Notes under the pieces: model-generated
What the model was told of the DNA's origin: nothing
The model's input: only the letters and a program-made list of their open reading frames with translations
The model's database searches: none
Shown here: positions 1 to 10,154 of the stretch, piece by piece
Position numbering within the stretch: position 1 is the first letter of the stretch
How the letters are laid out: the number at the start of each line of letters is the position of its first letter
Source: Daphnia carinata
Taxonomy: Eukaryota; Arthropoda; Branchiopoda; Diplostraca; Daphniidae
Assembly: GCF_022539665.2 (NCBI RefSeq)
Contig: NC_081338.1
Coordinates: 8,048,446 to 8,112,445, forward strand
Reading direction: 5' to 3'
DNA length: 64,000 bases
Made by a program: the position numbers and the translations under genes

Positions 1-392
1 CAGCCTCCATGTTGGATTGAGCACTGCTGCTAGCTGGTTGTTGCATTTGGGCGGCGGCATCTGTGCCACTGGAGGCAGTCGGTGTGGCAACGAAGGCCGA
101 ATTTTCCTCCTTGGTGATGCTCATGTAGAAACAAATATCAGTTTTTTTCATGATGTGTCGAGGGCCTGGATTTAGTAAAATGGTTTCCTCGTAGAATTCG
201 GGCATCTCGGCTGGTCTCACTCCCACCAATGCCACACCGTATTTCCGATGTGAGTGAAAGCTGGCATACGTGAAACTTTTGCCATCATACTCGCCGAAAA
301 AACGACTTTCCGCTAACAGGATGTGGTAGATCTCGTTGCCGCTACATTTTCCATATAGTCTATGCCACTCTTCGTCCGACACTTGGCCTTCC
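1..392 (-). CDS. slo2: slo2 shared exon 13 (RCK1, partial at window edge)
   Basis: Encodes [20 protein letters not shown] and onward through [25 protein letters not shown] and [14 protein letters not shown], all hallmark KCNT RCK1 segments. It then enters an Ala/Ser/Gln-rich stretch that corresponds to the variable linker between the two RCK domains. The acceptor reads TCAAG|GG; the first base completes the Gln codon begun in the preceding exon, giving SRGQEGQ as in vertebrate Slack. The exon is cut by the window edge, so its 3' end is unknown. Confidence 0.93.
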
Positions 393-1204
393 CTTGATAG
401 TGAGAAAACGTAATCAAAACGTTAAGCATAACATGCATTTCGAGGCAAACACGATTCATAGTTCATAGTTTAACTATGTTTCCGAATGGCATTTTAGTTA
501 CAGATGCTGTTAACTGCGCTTCACTTTGCTTTGCTAACATGTACGGACGCATCGGTTCGTATATGCTGGCCAGGTGATGTACAGCACGTGAAAACTCTAA
601 TGTCAACATGTCAATGTGTTTCCCCTAGAAGGATGAAAATTCCATAGCTGTATGCATAAACCCACTACATATTATGAAATTTTTACATAAACATTGTTAC
701 AACTGAAATTTTTTTCAAGCCTTCTATCGTATTTACTTTTTTTTTGCAATTGTTTCTTCCCTCGCATACTGCAATCAGCCTGCCTTCAACCTATTTGCAT
801 TGCACTTCCCTACACAAACAAAAAGGCATATCTAAAAACTAGCAAAACCAACCAACAGAGAACCTAATACTTAATCATTCTACGCCGTCAACACAAGTCC
901 GTCGAGTTCTTCCTTTCTTTTTTCCAGTAATTTACGAAGACGTGAATACGTATGTTGATCAAACACGTGTAAAACTGTAGTGATACGTGAACACACACAG
1001 CACCAATTCGTTCTTTAACAATTCTGACGCCTATAATAAATCTCAGTTATTCACTAGCATCCAGGATTTTCTATCCGACCCTCGGAGGTCACCATGTGCA
1101 CTTTATTGGTAGTAAATTTTTGAAATATTGTAAAGGGATTTCAAGAAACGAATCGGTCACATCCAAAAATCATGAAGGAATTAGCAGTTACAACGCATAC
1201 TTAC
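393..1204 (-). other. slo2: slo2 intron, nothing else recognised
   Basis: This 812-base interval lies between two in-phase exons, with a GTAAGT donor and a pyrimidine-rich tract before the acceptor. It is AT-rich. No RNA gene, transposon or conserved reading frame was seen on either strand. Confidence 0.8.
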
Positions 1205-1284
1205 TGGCCGCGAGAAGTGTGAAGAAGTAACGTAACCAAAGTTGATGTCCCCGGAGCCAGACAGTTGTTTGCTAACAAAGCGTA
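1205..1284 (-). CDS. slo2: slo2 shared exon 12 (RCK1)
   Basis: This 80-base exon encodes [20 protein letters not shown] and then LHTSRG, matching the RCK1 stretch around the CPATSTL/LLVHTSRG region of vertebrate Slack. The acceptor is TTTTCCAG|TACG and the donor CA|GTAAGT. It enters in phase 0 and leaves two bases (CA) that complete Gln with the next exon, which independently supports both borders. Confidence 0.93.
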
Positions 1285-1562
1285 CTGGAAAAAAAAAAGA
1301 AATAAAAGTTCGATCATTTTAGTTCTCTGAATTCTGCATTTCACGCGAAAACGAAATCACCGGTAGTGTGTATGGAGCTACAAGAAATTTCAGCCAAAAG
1401 ATTTAACCCAGAATTTTTAAATACAGCTATACTATGCATAGAAATAACTAAAAAAGGCAAATGGTTTTTTGATTGAATTAAATAATAAAAATCGTACAAA
1501 AAGAAAAAATAAAATAAAAAGCGGGTTTTCGATAACCGCCAGCTTTGGGCATTAAGGCCTAC

Positions 1563-1700
1563 CTTGAACTCGTCCTCACACACAACGTGTTGTGCAAATT
1601 TAACGTGCAGTTTGTTTTCTGGGCGGAAAATCTGCACGTACTGAGGGACTTCGGGCGCAAAATCTTTTACGGCCCACGATCGCAATATTGTGTGTTCATC
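1563..1700 (-). CDS. slo2: slo2 shared exon 11 (RCK1)
   Basis: This 138-base exon (46 codons, phase 0 at both ends) encodes [20 protein letters not shown] followed by [20 protein letters not shown] and CEDEFK. The [21 protein letters not shown] pattern is diagnostic for SLO2 channels. Borders are TTTTTCAG|GATG and TTCAAG|GTAGGC. The 278-base intron downstream carries AT-rich tracts only. Confidence 0.95.
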
Positions 1701-2077
1701 CTGAAAAATTGAACAAAAGACTCAAGTTTTTTATTATTTATATAACAACAATGCCGCATGGCGGGGCTCGGGGCATATTTTAATTGATAATAATAGATCA
1801 AAAGTTCCAACACATAAATGACGCACGGAAGCACAAAAAAAAAATCTGGTCCACAAACTATGAACTTGTTATTTCATTAGACTAGTTATGGGTAGCTACG
1901 TAAAATGGTTTCATTAAATTAAAGCCCGGAATTTGAGCTTGCCACGAGTTTGCCAGTTATGAAACACGACGTGGTTTGTTAAGCTCATGAGTTATCAAGT
2001 TCATAGCAGATCTTGATGCGGTAGGCGTATAAGACGGAAAATAATGCGAAGATTATAAAATGGCAGAATAAACTTAC

Positions 2078-2278
2078 GGCTGCCGTTTTATCACAATAGT
2101 TCCTGGCGGCCAGAACGAAACAGGCTTCGGCTTCGTTCATGCGTGCCCTGGCCAGATCGGCGTCTTTGAGACAAGATCCCTGGATGTAGATGACCCGTTG
2201 GGCCCACATCGGCACCTGCAGGATCATCCGCATCGTCGTGTCCAGCTCGATGGGCGATAGAAGTACCACGTAATAATC
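2078..2278 (-). CDS. slo2: slo2 shared exon 10 (RCK1)
   Basis: This 201-base exon (67 codons, phase 0) encodes [40 protein letters not shown] and the [17 protein letters not shown] segment. DYYVV, QRVIY-QGS-LKD-DL and EACF-L--RN are conserved in KCNT proteins and lie in the Rossmann-like fold of RCK1. Borders are ATACAG|GATT and GCAGCC|GTAAGT. Confidence 0.95.
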
Positions 2279-3530
2279 CTGTATAACAAGAAAACAGCCA
2301 TACACATAGGACACAAGATTAGACACGACTTATGAGGGGGGTTGGCAAGTACGTGATTTTTCTTTATAATCATATGTCCTGATCCCCTTGAATGTCCTGA
2401 AACCCATAAAGCCAATGCAATTTCAGAAAGAGTCGCTTACTTTCTTTGAGCAAAAAATCAAACAGCATTGTGAGACTTAACAGTCCCTTGTATTTCGTTT
2501 TAGCTACGACTACTCGTGAGAGCAGACGCGTGACACTAAATGACGGAAACGGTGCTAAAAGCATCAACTTGGATGTTGTGTTCGCCTGTAATAAGGTGTA
2601 CAAGAGAACGGAGAAGGTACATCCTCATTTAATGTAATGAGTCATCAAATATTTCTCATTAAAGAATGCAAACAAACAAACGACACACAACAGCATATTG
2701 CGGAGATTACAAGGAAGGGTGTGAAACCTGATCCGTCTGTCAAGCAGTACACTCCATCTAAGCAGGAGAAAAAAATCTGCTTCCCGTTACTTTCCTCATT
2801 CACCATGTCTCCTGCTCTCCTCACATTCTTTTCAAGTTTTCTAGCGGTTTCACTACTTGTCTGCTGCTTTGTATGCGTTTTCTTTTTTGGCATCCGCTGC
2901 GACCTGCTATCTAATTAAGTATCGATCGCTTCCTTCCTCTGAGTTTGCATAATAGATTTCCGTCGTGAGAAGATGAAAGGTTGAAAAGAACATGACGTCA
3001 TCTGCAGCATTTTCGGGGAACCATAGACAAGATTTTATTTGTGAACAATTTTTCAGGATGTTTTACGTTTGAGTCCAAGACTAGCGTTTAGCCAAGGACT
3101 AGCGCATTGAAAATACTTTGTTCCTACATTTCGGGGGAAAACTTCTCGTGATCGAGTGCCAACGGATGAAAAGGTGGCTACCCCAGGCAAAATGCAGCAC
3201 GTGGGATATGGTTGACAGAATCCTAGCCAGTGATGACTCAGCTAGTTCGTGGGACAAAACAAACTCGTTAATTTCGTACTGTAGGACTGCAGGCAAGGTA
3301 AACTAATGAGAACCCGTGTTGGCAAACGTGTCCCGGTACTCGCTAGAGGCTTGCTAGCATAGTTGCATTGCATACTATAACTTGAGAACAGCCTTTTGCC
3401 ATTATGCCTGCACGACACTTAGCTCGTAATGAACGAAAACCCCCCTCCCTTTGCTCAACAATAACAAGGGGTTAGAAAGGACAACCCTAAGCTTCAACGA
3501 TGTCGACTAGAGTAGCTGAAGCAATCGTAC
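2279..3530 (-). other. slo2: slo2 intron (1.25 kb), nothing else recognised
   Basis: The interval lies between two phase-0 exons. Short open frames are present on both strands (for example around 2446-2918 and 3099-3306), but none shows a family motif or splice context, and opposite-strand frames overlap each other. I treat them as chance. Confidence 0.75.
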
Positions 3531-3653
3531 CTGGAGAAGAGGATGCGCATAAAACTCGTTGAGAAAGTCCATAATGGTGTCGGCGTGTAACGATGTCGAA
3601 CAGACGACCACGTGACGCTCCGACTGGGCTCGATGAGACGAATAAGTGCCTCC
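3531..3653 (-). CDS. slo2: slo2 shared exon 9 (start of RCK1)
   Basis: This 123-base exon (41 codons, phase 0) encodes [20 protein letters not shown] and then [18 protein letters not shown]. It begins the RCK1 regulator domain just after the S6 linker; HRAQ-E-HVV and [11 protein letters not shown] are near-invariant in SLO2 channels. Borders are GATCTAG|GGAG and CTCCAG|GTACG. Confidence 0.95.
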
Positions 3654-3760
3654 CTAGATCGATTATGCATCACACTTTAAAGTATTTTAAGTCGTAAAAG
3701 ACATAGCGATGTGTCGGCAGCCTCGCTGGGCCGACCTCGATACATCTTAGTGTCACCTAC

Positions 3761-3802
3761 CAATTTTTTACGTTCCATCCAGGTGAAGGCCAATTGTTCA
3801 AA
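3761..3802 (-). CDS. slo2: slo2 shared exon 8 (14-codon microexon, S6 linker)
   Basis: A 42-base microexon encoding FEQLAFTWMERKKL, which matches the FEQLAYLWMERQKS-type linker between S6 and RCK1 in vertebrate channels. It lies between a TTGCAG acceptor and a GTAGGT donor and is phase 0 on both sides, so it could in principle be skipped without a frameshift. It is too short for ordinary ORF detection; the neighbouring exons demand it. Confidence 0.92.
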
Positions 3803-4683
3803 CTGCAATTGGGAAAAATTTGTTATTACTAGGGTTGCAAAACTGACAGCAAAATATTGCATAGGTATTTGTAGGTCTACATACTACGGTTAGGAACCTG
3901 CAGTTATGGTCTACTTGTCTAAATTCAAAACAAACTTTTACGAGTAACGGAATGCGCGCATTTTTGGGTACAGCAACAATTGATTTTTGTTTTTTCGAAC
4001 GGCACGTTGACTGCACATTAATAGGATACGTTGAGGTAAAAGCATGTAACATTAATTCCACGCCCCCTCAAGTTAGCGACAGAGTAAACTTGAGGAAGAC
4101 CACTTTTTATTCGTCTATCGTACAATTCAAAGTTTCACATTTGGCAGATGATAGCCAATGGCGAATAATGCATATCATTGTGTCTGTGAGCAAAGTTGGG
4201 CGTGAGTACATAATTGCCCACGTCGTAAAGCCTTTTCTTCGACAATGTGCCACCGCATTATAATAGTTTATAAGGTAGCCAGTAGATTGGTGCAGAATGG
4301 GAAACCATTCCCACGAGGAATTTGAAGAAATCTCAAGCTAGTAAGAGTTTCGCTAGTTCAGTATCTTTATCGTTCGAATGATACGCTTTCCGCCCCTGGG
4401 AACATGTACAACGCAGGTACGTGGTATCTGCATCTACAATACGCAGTTCAATCGCAGCAATGGACTTTCGTTTGAAGTATTCATTATGAAAACTATTCAA
4501 CTTAGTCGCTTTATTCCAAGGCGGCCAAGAAAAAAAAAATAGCAACCCAAGTGGTAAGGTTTTATGATAGACGAATAAAACGGAATGCTTCTGATCTCTG
4601 CGGAACAATGGACAATTGGGTAGTTTCTAGGCTACTTCATTAACTCATTAACTATGCATGTATGAGGAAACGGAAAGATATAC
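3803..4683 (-). other. slo2: slo2 intron, nothing else recognised
   Basis: An 881-base intron between the pore/S6 exon and the linker microexon. It is AT-rich with a few short open frames on both strands but no recognisable domain, RNA gene or repeat. Confidence 0.75.
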
Positions 4684-4867
4684 CTGCGTGGGCAGAACGA
4701 TGAGGGCGACGCAAATCATGACGACCATGTAGAGCTGCGACGGCCAAATGTCTGGAACGTAGTCGCCGTAGCCGACAGTTGAGAATGTCACCACCACAAA
4801 ATAGCACGACTGGAACAAGTTGAAATGGCGATGACCTGCTCTCTGGAAATGTTGAACTCCGCACACA
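4684..4867 (-). CDS. slo2: slo2 shared exon 7 (pore loop and S6)
   Basis: Encodes [20 protein letters not shown], the pore [20 protein letters not shown] and the S6 helix [16 protein letters not shown]. The TVGYGD signature is the potassium selectivity filter; the IWPSQL and [10 protein letters not shown] segments are typical of SLO2. The first base (T) completes a Ser codon begun as AG in the previous exon. Borders are GTTTCAG|TGTG and ACGCAG|GTATAT. This is the strongest single piece of evidence for the channel family. Confidence 0.97.
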
Positions 4868-5288
4868 CTGAAACGTTCAGTCACCATGAAAAAAATTTAT
4901 ACAATACTCTGTTATTTTTACACGCTTTATTAAAGTAAACTGCATTAGTAACCGACGATCAGCTCGGCAAAAAACAGTTTTATTATTTTTCTATTCGATA
5001 ATAGCTGAAAAGCCTAGCATGAATAGATCTAGGCTAATAGATATAGACCTTAGACCTATTTAAGTTTTTAGTCCCGCAAGATCTTTACTTGAGTTTTGCA
5101 GGTCTCATTGGGAATCAGGTACAGTACATTTTACAATTAATCAGAAAAATTCTAAGTCAGCTAAACGATCTTGGAGTTCGTAAATATATTATAAAAATTA
5201 AGTTGCCAAGCTCACAAGCCTTAATGATATCGAGATGTTAAATAAATCGAAGCAAAGAGGGTCAGCAGTAAACGCAAATAACACTGAC
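4868..5288 (-). other. slo2: slo2 intron, nothing else recognised
   Basis: A 421-base AT-rich intron. It contains short imperfect palindromes around 5010-5060 (CTAGGCTA/TAGACCT motifs), which look like ordinary AT-rich noise. No gene is seen. Confidence 0.75.
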
Positions 5289-5383
5289 CTGGTAAATACG
5301 AGGCAAAGAAGAGTGGCTGACAAGACCATCAGCTGCTGAGACAGGGCAGACTGGGAACGCTGCATCGCCCGATGGAGGTCATT
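5289..5383 (-). CDS. slo2: slo2 shared exon 6 (S5)
   Basis: This 95-base exon encodes NDLHRAMQRSQSALSQQLMV and the hydrophobic LSATLLCLVFT, matching the S4-S5 linker and S5 of KCNT (NDLHRAI-R-QSA---LCL-FT). It enters in phase 0 and ends with AG, which joins T of the next exon. Borders are TTAAAAG|AATG and ACCAG|GTCAGT. Confidence 0.94.
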
Positions 5384-5826
5384 CTTTTAAAATAACAGGT
5401 CAAACTTTTGTTAACGTCAATTTTAACAAACGTACAAAGTTTTTGTTCTAAGCATTCCCCAAGGGGCGCGATTTAAACAAATCAATTGCCCAGCGTGTGG
5501 TGAACGCTATTTATGGACCGAACTAGTTTCTTTCGATGAACTGCTGAAACCTTTAGTATGGCAGCATCTTGCAACTGTGAGATGCAATGTTTATGAGCAT
5601 CCGCATCGATATGTGTCATAGCTGCACACAGCTAGTGTACAATGTACACAATAGCACTAGATGCAGCGTACCCCCACCTAAGTTTAGAAAAGTTCGATAT
5701 TCGGTCTTTGGACCGATCAAGCCAACCAATCAAAACTTTTCTTTACCAGGAATACAAAATCACCAAGAGCAACAAAACGAAAGAAGGAACGCAACAGCTG
5801 GTAAAAGGTACAGCGATAATACTCAC
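5384..5826 (-). other. slo2: slo2 intron, nothing else recognised
   Basis: A 443-base intron with a GTGAGT donor at its 5' side. Two overlapping plus-strand open frames (about 5587-5895) run into the flanking exon on the opposite strand and have no family signature. Confidence 0.7.
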
Positions 5827-5910
5827 AAACATGTTTTCCAGTGCCCGTTTGGCCAGCCAGCAGTTGAGGAAGACGGGAATGAACAGATGACGTAATGGCG
5901 AGTAAAACAA
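5827..5910 (-). CDS. slo2: slo2 shared exon 5 (S4 region)
   Basis: This 84-base exon (28 codons, phase 0) encodes [20 protein letters not shown] and KRALENMF. The [21 protein letters not shown] string is the S4 region of SLO2 channels, which carries few arginines compared with voltage-gated channels. Borders are TTTAACAG|TTGT and TTT|GTGAGT. Confidence 0.95.
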
Positions 5911-6076
5911 CTGTTAAATTCCGGCAGCGTGATGTGATTGTCGGATGAAAAATTAAGGTAAAAAAAAATAAAAAATATGTACATTATTTGAATTAAAAGT
6001 ATAAAAAATTTAATATTCTTTTTTTTTAGGCGTAGTTTTATTGCTAAACACGTCGCAATCCATATACCATACGTAC

Positions 6077-6151
6077 CGTAAAAATGTATGGTATGGTGTT
6101 CACGAGCTCCAAGATGAAGTAAAACGAAAGGATTTCCTGCAAGATGTTTCC
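6077..6151 (-). CDS. slo2: slo2 shared exon 4 (S3)
   Basis: This 75-base exon (25 codons, phase 0) encodes GNILQEILSFYFILELVNTI and PYIFT, the S3 segment that follows the YLSYK of S2 in KCNT proteins. Borders are TATAAAAG|GGAA and TTTACG|GTACGT. It is too short to be noticed as an ORF and was found by continuity with its neighbours. Confidence 0.93.
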
Positions 6152-6332
6152 CTTTTATAAAAATGTGCAATGACAAATAACTACTCGACGTTGTATAATG
6201 CTAATTATAGCTGCGTAACACAACCGTAATTGAAACCATCGCACAACTCACACCAACGTACAAAGATAGAACTGCACAATCAAGAAATTTTGGTGGCATG
6301 CAGACACGTATAGAATGTAATGAAAGGTATAC

Positions 6333-6531
6333 TTTGTAGCTGAGATAGGCAACTAGGAGAGTTTCAATGAGGCTGATGAGGGCGAAAATGACTTCGATGA
6401 CCCAGAGTGCGGTGGGCCGTTCTATCCACCAGATAGCTTCCCAGTGAATGATGGGATTGTCCATAAACTGTTGAGGCGTCTTCTCATATGCAGCCAAATA
6501 TTCAGTCTTATTACCCACCTCGCATCCGTAA
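6333..6531 (-). CDS. slo2: slo2 shared exon 3 (S1-S2 loop and S2)
   Basis: This 199-base exon encodes an extracellular loop with an N-glycosylation-like NKT (YGCEVGNKTEY), the WEAIWWIERP motif and S2 (TALWVIEVIFALISLIETLL, VAYLSYK). The first T completes a Cys codon begun as TG in the previous exon. Borders are TATTCCAG|TTAC and TACAAA|GTATAC. The loop is the least conserved part, but its length and the WxER motif fit. Confidence 0.94.
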
Positions 6532-8718
6532 CTGGAATAGAAATTAGCAAATGAATTGCAGAATCAAGTCAATTTAGAATGATTTCTTTAATTTCCAAAT
6601 TGTCAACAAGTTATAAAATACAATGATAGAAGTAACGAGACTAAGACTAATGGGCAAATTGCCCATTTTCTCTTGGTTGTATGTTTATGCAACAAAACTG
6701 GCAATGTCGTTTTAATGCAAAATTGTAAATTTAGTCATTTACACGTTTTACCGGGTAGGTACCAAGGCGAACCTTATGTTTTGTACAATTTAAACTTCGA
6801 ACAGGCTTAGAATTTTAAAATAAGTTGTTTAACTAGGGTAGGTAAGAAGGACACAAAATCTGTTTCACATCATAGCCATGAAAAGTTCATCAGCCTCGTG
6901 CACAATTTATTACTAATTAATTTTTCCTCCACTAATGGATTAAAATAGTTCTGTGGCATTTTGGACAAGTCATCGCACTTTGCGCCCCTAAGTGGCACTG
7001 CAGTGATAATTTTCGGATGGCCCAGTGGGCATTCAGTGTAGCTGCTCCACATAAAATCACGGAGCAGTTTCACAGAATGCCATCGATCTATGAAATCATT
7101 CATCGAGTTCTGCCAACATTTTCTTAGGTTTGTAATCCGTGTTCTAACCTAAATGCCGAACCCAATAATCAACAGATGAGATATCAATCTACGACATTTC
7201 CCTCCTGTGCAGTAAATTACTGCCTACTGTTAACGATAACATTGTTAGCAGTTTCAAGCGGAATAGTCAGCCAAATATGCGAGTGCTTCGTGATTGGACC
7301 TCATGAACCGCCTATTAGTGTAACAGTAAAACACCAAATATTCATCCACTAGTAAAAGCACTACCGCCAGATAGTCATAACGCTTTTTTACTCTTGAGAT
7401 GCCGAATTTCTCCTGAAATCCTGGTACCTTCGCAATACCATCTCACCGTGTCGCGGCAGATCACCATGGTGACATACGGCGACCGGCGAAAAGTAGTCGA
7501 CGTATTGCGATTGCTTTTATATTCCGATATTGATTCTCCCTTCTATGAACCTATGCCTTATTTTGACAGTGAGTATGTTTATTTCTAATTTTTGAGAAGC
7601 ACAACCGAGGGCATTGGCCATAATCTGTTTCTTATTCGCACCCACGTAATGACATAGAACTTACAAAGTACGTTTATTTTTCTTTATTTGGTTGTATAAA
7701 GCTGTTCATATGTTTCCATGATTGCCTAACCGAACGGACCAGTAACCAGCATTCCCCTTTATATAATCCAACTTGTTACTGCCTTTAACTCGCTATTGGT
7801 TCCCAGCGACTCTTGCACCTTATCAGTTTGCTTGTACGGCTGACGACAGAGCAACGGTAATAGGAAACTGAAATCGAACCGTCCATCCCTGAACCTGCCA
7901 GCCTCATGTGCCCGGTGATGCCCATGATCAAAAGGATGATCTATGGAACGGTGCACGTATACTGCAGGCAAAGATTAAACTAGAGTCTAGACGCAGGACA
8001 AACACGCAGCGCATCGGAGAGCTCGTTTGTATCCGCTCGTTTCTATAGTCACCGCGCTAACGATCCAAACTATTGGGAAAACAGCAAGAGAAATTTTACA
8101 AATTGACACAGGCCTTTAACAGACGACCCTGACCAGCAAATGAACTCCCCATCCCTATGTTTACCGCTGAAATAGAAAAGAATGAAGGACATAACGATTT
8201 TAAGTGGCACTTTTCGACAAAGCGAAATGCAGTTGCTCCTCTCTCGCTCTCTCCCTCACGTTTTTCCTCTTTTTTCTCTTTTTTCTCTTCTCTTTTTCAT
8301 TATAGAAAGCATCCCAATCGTGAAGTATCCACATTACACGACCCCGTCCTCGATGGCGTTGGGCAAAATGTGGCGATCCTGCTCAGCTCTATTATCGTTA
8401 GCCACTACCTCCGCTATGATTAGTATGGTATCAAGCGTTCTATTCTTATAACATACACCCAAAGACCACCGGACTCAGAGTCACTTGCTTTTTTGCTCCC
8501 GCGCTCCGGGAGAGTAACGATGTAAGCTAAATTCAGATAAAAGAAAAGCTGAAATAAGAATATGACCATGTGCGTAACGCAGCACCAAGAAGACGGAGAT
8601 AAAATTGCTAGTGCGTTTACGTTGATAGATGAACGTACTTGATTGTTTTGCTATTCTGGTTATCTCAATTACGTACATGATTGAAGATTAGAAAAATCTG
8701 TTTTTAAAGGAATCTTAC
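6532..8718 (-). other. slo2: slo2 intron (2.2 kb), nothing firm
   Basis: An intron between the S1 exon and the S2 exon. It contains a pyrimidine-rich stretch (about 8239-8300, CTCTCTC/TTTTTTCTC) and scattered short open frames with no family motif. No transposon ends or RNA genes were recognised. Confidence 0.7.
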
Positions 8719-8818
8719 CAAGTGGCTTGAGTGGGATCATTGTCGAAAATGACGCGGCCGACGTAGAGCAAGCACGTCAACAGTTTGATGAACAGGTTGA
8801 AGATTCGGATCCGCAGAC
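8719..8818 (-). CDS. slo2: slo2 shared exon 2 (S1)
   Basis: This 100-base exon encodes LRIRIFNLFIKLLTCLLYVG and RVIFDNDPTQAT: the first transmembrane helix and its flanks. Its first two bases (GT) join A of the preceding exon to make Ser, giving NQRSSLRIR exactly as in vertebrate Slack. Borders are CCGTCTAG|GTCTG and ACTTG|GTAAGA. Confidence 0.94.
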
Positions 8819-9122
8819 CTAGACGGCAGGAGACAATTGATTCGTTGTCGAACACGCATAGACACGAAAAGAAAAAAAAATGAAAAAGGAAAGAAAAAAT
8901 AAATGTTCAATAACGATAATGGCTAAACTCTTTTCATCGATGGAGGAATACATTCTTTGGCCAACTCGTGCTGCTGAAACCGTTTTCTAGATTGAAAGCT
9001 GCCGCTTTCTCGAAACATCTAGGGATTTATTACAAGCACTACAGCAACGGATCAAATCCTTAAGGTGATGCTGATAGACCTGGGTTGTGAGGGATAAACA
9101 TGCAAATAGTGGGAAGTCTCAC

Positions 9123-9202
9123 TTGATCGTTGGTTGCGGATAAAGTAGAGCTGGAGCCGTTCCTTGAATGTGTTTTCGTTGACGTAGTACTCCACTCTCA
9201 CT
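9123..9202 (-). CDS. slo2: slo2 shared exon 1 (cytoplasmic N-terminal core)
   Basis: This 80-base exon encodes [20 protein letters not shown] and IRNQRS, the highly conserved cytoplasmic segment before S1. The acceptor is GCATGCAG|A, and that single A must complete a codon from a preceding exon that ends in two bases. All three candidate first exons found upstream supply AG or CG, so each would give arginine here. The donor is TCAA|GTGAGA. Confidence 0.95.
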
Positions 9203-9532
9203 CTGCATGCACCGAAAATAAAAAAAAGACAGGGATAAACAAACACAGCTCCATCATCAAAGTCAATAATGAAGAGTGAGTCGACGTAATCATTTAACAA
9301 GGTTGCTGACAGTCGCACAGAGAATGAGGACAACACCGTTCGAACTTTGCGGTCGATACAGTTGTCAAGTCTCCGCTATAAAACAAAGGCACACTAACCT
9401 GTTCAACCATAACGCGTGATACACACACCTAATATCCACGCTGGCATCAATACACATACGTACAGAGACTTTGCATAGATATTAAATGCTAAAACCAGCT
9501 CTAAAGTAACATATGACAGAAAAACAACTTAC

Positions 9533-9684
9533 CGAGGAATGTTTTCATAGCTATCCCATACGGAGGCTAAGCAATTGTATGAATACATGTGACTACTGGC
9601 GGCCGAAGCGGCAGCAGTGGCCAACGCACCAGCCGTGCCACTTGCGCAAGTGATACGATTCTCTGCCTGACCCGATGACGCCAT
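9533..9684 (-). CDS. slo2: slo2 candidate alternative first exon A (proximal)
   Basis: An open frame from ATG at 9684 encodes about 50 residues: an Ala/Ser/Thr-rich start (MASSGQAENRITCASGTAGA) ending MYSYNCLASVWDSYENIP plus CG of an Arg codon. The donor is CCTCG|GTAAGT, an excellent consensus. The GCG-ATG-G context favours this start; an in-frame upstream ATG at 9732 has a poorer context and follows a stop codon. Phase matches the shared exon at 9202, 330 bases away. No similarity identifies it on its own; the call rests on splice phase, donor quality and position. Confidence 0.7.
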
Positions 9685-10130
9685 CGCCAACAAAGCGACT
9701 GAAAGTTGCCTACTGCAACGTGAGCATACCATACAGATCGTCACATCCTTTTAGCCTCCTCCTTTGATATGCAACGAAAGCTTCTGTACAACTGGGGCTC
9801 CACTTGTATTAAAACGTGTGTACAATACCGTTCAGGCAGTAATACGATAATTTATGCTGAAAAATCCCTTTTTGAAGTTAGTCAGGCTAACCTTGCGCGA
9901 AAACTTGTTCGCCTGAGCCTCTCATAAGCACCTAAGAGATGAATTCAAACTCTTTGAGGTACCACAACCCGCTTTAAGAAAGGTTGCGTTTACACCTGTA
10001 TCAGCTCACACTAGTTCATTGCATACAGTGCCCGATTCGCCAACGGGTAACTAGCGCGGAACAAATTATATCGAAGCGTCAAGTGCAGCGGCAATAGCAA
10101 TACAACTGAGAAGGAATCGGCGAAGAGTTG

Positions 10131-10154
10131 ACACACACATACACACGCACACAC
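10131..10154. repeat. (CA)n microsatellite, imperfect
   Basis: An imperfect ACACACACAT-ACACACGCACACA tract upstream of slo2 first exon A. It is a short simple repeat and probably length-polymorphic. Confidence 0.85.

Noticed and set aside
1985-2415. Overlapping minus-strand frames as separate genes around 2.0-2.4 kb
   Set aside because: The channel-like part is one slo2 exon (2078-2278); the rest is intron read-through or another frame of the same exon.
5587-5895. Two plus-strand open frames of about 80-100 codons
   Set aside because: They overlap each other and the antisense of a firm slo2 exon, with no family motif.
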